From Auraticoccus monumenti (GTDB lineage Bacteria; Actinomycetota; Actinomycetes; Propionibacteriales; Propionibacteriaceae), in contig NZ_LT629688.1 of NCBI RefSeq assembly GCF_900101785.1, forward strand, positions 1,054,001 to 1,118,000: DNA of 64,000 bases, in the 5' to 3' direction. Position 1 is the stretch's first letter, and every line of letters starts with the position of its first letter. The notes beneath the pieces were generated by a model. It did no database searches, was not told where the DNA came from, and saw nothing but the letters and a program-made list of their open reading frames with translations. The position numbers were made by a program, and so were the translations under genes. Of this stretch, positions 60,448 through 64,000 are shown in pieces.

Positions 60448-61388
60448 CTCAGCTTCGGGTCCAGGGCGTCGCGCAGGCTGTCGCCCAGCACCACGAAGGC
60501 GAGCACGGTGGCGAGCAGGCACAGCAGCGGAGCGAGCAGCAGGTGGCGGGTGCCGGCGCTGAACCACTCCGAGCCCTCCGAGATCATGATCCCCCAGCTG
60601 ACCGCCGGCGGGCTGATGCCGATGCCCAGGAAGGCCAGCACCGCCTCGGTGCTGATCACGCCCGCCACCGCGGTGGGGACGAGCGCGGTGACCGGTCCGA
60701 TCGCGTTGGGCAGCACGTGGCGGAACATCACCCGCAGGTCCGAGGCCCCCAGCACCTTGGCCGCGGTGACGTAGTCGAGGTTCTTGGCCTCCAGCACGCT
60801 GGCCCGCACGTAGCGGGTGTAGCCCATCCAGCCGAAGGCGGTCAGCACGAGAGCCGGTTGCAGGATGCTGGTGAGCTGGCCGGTGCCCAGGTCGACGTTG
60901 CGGAACAGCGAGAGCAGCAGCAGGGCGGCCAGCAGCAGCGGGATGACCAGGAACACCTCGACCAGCCGCGAGACCACGACGTCCACCCAGCCCAGGTAGT
61001 AGCCGGAGAGGGTGCCCAGCACGAGCCCGATCACGACCGAGGCGCCCACCACCACGAAGGCCAGCAGCAGCGAGGGCTGGGCCCCGTGGACCAGCTGGGC
61101 GTAGACGTCGCAGCCGCGCACGTTGGTGCCCAGCAGGTGCTCACCGCCCAGGCCCTGCGGCGGCAGCCGGGACTCGCTGATGTCGCAGCGTCGCGGGTCC
61201 CTGCCGGTGAACAGACCCGGGACCACCGCCACCACGGCGAAGAACAGCACCACCAGGGTGGCGACCACCACCTCCGGGCGCCGGCGCAGCGTGCGGAAGG
61301 CGTCGGACCACAGGGTGCGCGGGTTGCCCACGGGGTCGGCGTGGCCGGTCCCCTCGGCCACCAGCGCGGTCGTGCTCGGGTCAGTCAA
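60444..61388 (-). CDS. oppC: Oligopeptide ABC transporter permease (OppC type)
   Basis: A 314-residue permease with an N-terminal cytoplasmic stretch and six membrane helices; the ATPase-contact loop is EAKNLDYVTAAKVLGASDLR. The start appears to be TTG at 61388, overlapping the end of oppB and served by GAGGA inside oppB; GTG 61361 is an alternative. TTG starts are rare in this window. Confidence 0.9.
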   Translation of the reverse strand: MTDPSTTALVAEGTGHADPVGNPRTLWSDAFRTLRRRPEVVVATLVVLFFAVVAVVPGLFTGRDPRRCDISESRLPPQGLGGEHLLGTNVRGCDVYAQLVHGAQPSLLLAFVVVGASVVIGLVLGTLSGYYLGWVDVVVSRLVEVFLVIPLLLAALLLLSLFRNVDLGTGQLTSILQPALVLTAFGWMGYTRYVRASVLEAKNLDYVTAAKVLGASDLRVMFRHVLPNAIGPVTALVPTAVAGVISTEAVLAFLGIGISPPAVSWGIMISEGSEWFSAGTRHLLLAPLLCLLATVLAFVVLGDSLRDALDPKLR

Positions 61389-62385
61389 AGCGGATCCTCG
61401 GGTCCAGGGCGGCGTAGAGCAGGTCCACCACGATCATGACCGCGACCGTCACCACGGCGAGCAGGGTGACGATGCCGACCACGACCGAGACGTCGGAGTC
61501 GCGGACGGCGCCCCACAGCACCCCACCCATGCCGTAGACGTTCATCAGCCCCTCCGTGACCACCGCGCCGGCCAGCGCCTCGGTGAACACGAAGCCGATC
61601 GCGGTGACCACCGGGATGGAGGAGTTGCGCACGATGTGGAACAGCGTGACGTGCCGCTCGCCCAGTCCCTTCGACCGGGCGGTGCGGACGTGGTCGGCGT
61701 TGTAGTTCTCCAGCTGGGCGGCTCGGACCAGCCGGATGAAGGCGGCCGAGCCCGCCAGCCCCAGCAGCACCGCCGGCACCACGATGGTCGCCCAGGGGTG
61801 GTCGGCGGAGAACGAGGGCCGGAACAGCAGGGCCGGCAGCGAGTCCCTGCCGAAGGTCTCCTGGGCCCAGCGGCTCATCGGCACGGTGACCACGAACTTG
61901 TAGACCAGCAGCATCACGAACACCGGGAAGGCGTCGATGAGGATGGAGCCCGCCCGGATGCCGTGGTCGGCGGGCCGGCCCCGGAAGCGGGCGGCCAGCG
62001 AACCCAGCGTCATGCCGATCACCAGCCAGGTGAGGGAGACCACCGCGAACAGCCGCAGCGTGTTCGGCGCGGCGGTGGCCACGATCTCGGTGACCTCACG
62101 GCCGCGCAGGTCGGTGCCGAAGTCGCCGGTGGCGTAGGCGCCCAGCCGGTCCAGGAAGGGCCCGACGCACGGGTTGCCGACCTGGTTGTAGCAGGGGTCG
62201 CCGAGCCCGTAGCGCTCCGAGACCGCCTGCACCTGCGCCGCCGTCGGCACCCGGTCGCCGAAGAAGGCCAGCGCCGGGTTGCCGTTGAGCTGGATGGCCA
62301 GGGTGGTGAGCAGGTGCAGCAGGGCCATCACCAGGAAGAGGGTGAGCACCCCCTGCAGCAGCCGTCGCGCGACGTAGCGCCCCAC
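61381..62385 (-). CDS. oppB: Oligopeptide ABC transporter permease (OppB type)
   Basis: A 334-residue permease, six helices, ATPase-contact loop HVRTARSKGLGERHVTLFHI. The GTG at 62385 has a clear GGAGG site. A periplasmic loop near residues 65-75 contains two Cys residues (DPCYNQVGNPC) that could form a disulfide. It lies 30 bases after the solute-binding protein stop. Confidence 0.93.
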   Translation of the reverse strand: MGRYVARRLLQGVLTLFLVMALLHLLTTLAIQLNGNPALAFFGDRVPTAAQVQAVSERYGLGDPCYNQVGNPCVGPFLDRLGAYATGDFGTDLRGREVTEIVATAAPNTLRLFAVVSLTWLVIGMTLGSLAARFRGRPADHGIRAGSILIDAFPVFVMLLVYKFVVTVPMSRWAQETFGRDSLPALLFRPSFSADHPWATIVVPAVLLGLAGSAAFIRLVRAAQLENYNADHVRTARSKGLGERHVTLFHIVRNSSIPVVTAIGFVFTEALAGAVVTEGLMNVYGMGGVLWGAVRDSDVSVVVGIVTLLAVVTVAVMIVVDLLYAALDPRIRFD

Positions 62386-62415
62386 CCCGTTCGTCCTCCG
62401 CCCCTCGACCCGTCC

Positions 62416-64000
62416 TCAGGACAGCTCGAGCAGGCGCAGCTTGACCGCTCCGCTGAACGGGTCGAGCACCACGTTGCCGACCCGGTCGCTGTGGAAGGTG
62501 GTGACCTGGCTGAAGCTGATCGGGATCGTCGGGAAGTCCTCGGCCAGCAGCAGCTCGGCCTCGGCGTACTTCGCGACGGCCGCCTCCAGGTCCTCGGCCC
62601 GGTCGCCCTCGGCGATCAGGGACTCGAAGTCCTCGTTGTAGTAGCCGAAGCCGTTCCCGCTCTCGGCGCTGCCACCGCCGTAGACCGGACCCAGGTAGTT
62701 CTCGTTCAGCGGGTAGTCGGGGAACCAGTTGGCGCGGAAGGGGCCCTCGAAGTCGCGGGCGGTGCGGCGGGCGAAGTAGTCCGGGCTGGGATCGAGCTCG
62801 TAGGGGATGCCCAGGTTGAGGCTGATCTGGTCACCGATGGCCTGGAAGTACTGCAGCTGCGTCTCGTCGGTGCCCAGGTGGATGGTCAGCGTCTCGCCCT
62901 CGGGCCAGCCGCCGGCCGCCTCGAGGGCCTGCTCGGCCGCCGCGACGTCGAAGGTGCACCACTCGCAGGTGCCGGCCCGGCCACCGGGGACGCCCTCGGG
63001 GACGACCCAGCTGTCGGCCGGGGTGCCCTGCCCGGGGAGCACGGCGTCGATCACGGCCTGCCGGTCGATGGCCATCGAGATGGCCTTGCGCAGCTCGATG
63101 TCGTCCCAGGGCTCGCCGCGGTACAGCGGGAAGCCGAGGTAGGTCAGCGCAGCCCCGGCGACCTGCACCCTGCGGGTGGACAGGTCGGGGTCGTTGTTGG
63201 CCTGCTGCCACTCCGCCGGCGGCGGGGTGCCGGTGTCGAGGACGCCGGCCTGGAAGTCGGGCCAGGAGGAGGAGCCGGAGTACTCGGTCCACTCGATCCG
63301 GTCGTAGCCCGGGGTCTCCTCACCGGCGTAGTCGGCGTACCTGGTCGCGGTCAGCGACTGGCCCTGCTGCCACTGCTCCACCTGGAACGGGCCGTTGCCG
63401 ATGGGCTGGGTGGCGCAGCCCTCGATGTCGTCCAGGCAGGCCTGGGCGATGGGGAAGAAGCCGGTGTAGCCGAGCATGGTGTCGAAGCCGGCGAAGGGCC
63501 CGGCCAGGGTCACCTGCAGGGTCAGCGGGTCGACGACCTCCAGACCGGACAGGGTGTCGGCGGTGGGCTCGGTGCTGACCGTGACGTTGCCCTCCTCGTC
63601 CTCCTCGTACTCGCCCTGCATCTCGTCGTAGCCGGCGATGCGCTCGAAGAAGTAGTTGTTGGCCATCGCGTTCGGGCCGTAGGCGGCGTGGTCCCAGGCC
63701 CGGACGAAGGCCTCGGCGTCGACCGGCTCGCCGTTGTGGAAGGTGAACCCGTCCTTGATCGTGATGGTCCAGACCACGTTGTCCTCGGTGCTGATGTCCT
63801 CGGCCACGTAGTTGTAGGGCTCGGTGGTGGCCGGGTCGTAGCGCACCAGTCCGCTGTAGACCACGTCGAGCACCGCGATGTTGTCCCCCACGTTGGAGTC
63901 CATCGGCAGCAGGGTGTCGACGTCCTGGGTGAGGGCCATCCGCACCGTGGTGTCGCCGCCGCCACCTCCGTCACCACCGCCGCCGCCGGCGTCACCGCCG
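62416..64000 (-). CDS. oppA: Peptide ABC transporter solute-binding protein (partial)
   Basis: At least 528 residues of a family 5 (DppA/OppA) extracellular binding protein, truncated at the right edge of the window. Visible: a Gly/Asp-rich linker at the edge, as follows a lipoprotein signal, then MALTQDVDTLLPMDSNVGD, TIKDGFTFHNGEPVDAEAFV and EPWDDIELRKAISMAIDRQA. Four Cys residues occur as two nearby pairs. First gene of the opp operon; its promoter lies outside the window. Confidence 0.92.
   Translation of the reverse strand, partial: GGDAGGGGGDGGGGGDTTVRMALTQDVDTLLPMDSNVGDNIAVLDVVYSGLVRYDPATTEPYNYVAEDISTEDNVVWTITIKDGFTFHNGEPVDAEAFVRAWDHAAYGPNAMANNYFFERIAGYDEMQGEYEEDEEGNVTVSTEPTADTLSGLEVVDPLTLQVTLAGPFAGFDTMLGYTGFFPIAQACLDDIEGCATQPIGNGPFQVEQWQQGQSLTATRYADYAGEETPGYDRIEWTEYSGSSSWPDFQAGVLDTGTPPPAEWQQANNDPDLSTRRVQVAGAALTYLGFPLYRGEPWDDIELRKAISMAIDRQAVIDAVLPGQGTPADSWVVPEGVPGGRAGTCEWCTFDVAAAEQALEAAGGWPEGETLTIHLGTDETQLQYFQAIGDQISLNLGIPYELDPSPDYFARRTARDFEGPFRANWFPDYPLNENYLGPVYGGGSAESGNGFGYYNEDFESLIAEGDRAEDLEAAVAKYAEAELLLAEDFPTIPISFSQVTTFHSDRVGNVVLDPFSGAVKLRLLELS

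Noticed and set aside
1-64000. Prophage, insertion sequences, tRNA or rRNA genes
   Set aside because: I saw no transposase, integrase, structural phage gene, terminal inverted repeat pair or recognisable stable RNA; short tRNAs cannot be fully excluded without a covariance search.

Overview
The window is about 64 kb of very GC-rich DNA. It has many GTG starts, ATGA and GTGA stop/start overlaps, an actinobacterial-type SOS box and a Streptomyces-type PHO box. This points to a high-GC actinomycete; an orange-pigmented Propionibacteriaceae-like bacterium would fit, but that is only an inference. I found no rRNA, tRNA, CRISPR array, phage or insertion sequence. The content looks like ordinary accessory chromosome: sugar and peptide uptake, surface polysaccharide degradation, pigment, NAD biosynthesis and small regulators.

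Layout. 1-3.4 kb: P-loop kinase, ZIP metal transporter, NmrA-like reductase and a stand-alone LigD polymerase domain. 3.6-7.5 kb: a large secreted, apparently wall-anchored GH9 cellulase under a CebR/CelR-like operator. 7.8-10.4 kb: a helix-turn-helix/citrate synthase fusion divergent from a plain citrate synthase. 10.6-15.2 kb: carotenoid genes (lycopene elongase, CruF-type hydratase, CrtI/CrtD-type desaturase, CrtU-like oxidoreductase) resembling the haloarchaeal bacterioruberin set. 15.6-25.4 kb: transporters, small unknowns and two TetR-controlled oxidoreductase loci. 25.8-31.3 kb: an IlvD/Edd dehydratase, a strange minisatellite, a methyltransferase and a DUF3516-type helicase. 31.6-38.8 kb: an esterase, then a GH78 rhamnosidase/ABC sugar-uptake locus with two matching LacI-type operators.

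39-45 kb: NAD synthesis operon ndnR-nadA-nadB-nadC plus nadS, with a candidate NdnR operator. 45.4-46.5 kb: a Y-family polymerase with an SOS box and a one-base frameshift. 46.5-53.2 kb: PPOX, GNAT, SRPBCC/ArsR, a PHO-box-preceded surface protein and a membrane sensor kinase. 53.4-56.5 kb: a G6PD paralogue with altered active-site residues coupled to a DJ-1/PfpI protein, and a nitrilase-fold protein lacking its catalytic Cys. 56.6-64 kb: an oligopeptide ABC operon followed by a glutamine amidotransferase and a frameshifted class A beta-lactamase-like gene; the operon runs off the right edge.

The main themes are polysaccharide use (GH9, GH78 with ABC importer), each with its own LacI-family type operator although no LacI gene lies in the window, and a self-contained NAD regulon. 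Regulatory DNA is unusually readable here: eight dyads or boxes can be paired with a plausible regulator. No wholly new multi-gene system is convincingly visible. The oddest elements are the 20-bp minisatellite at 27.56-28.01 kb, two copies of a REP-like palindrome 30 kb apart, and several enzymes that have lost canonical catalytic residues. Three frameshift-like breaks in one window raise the possibility of assembly errors.
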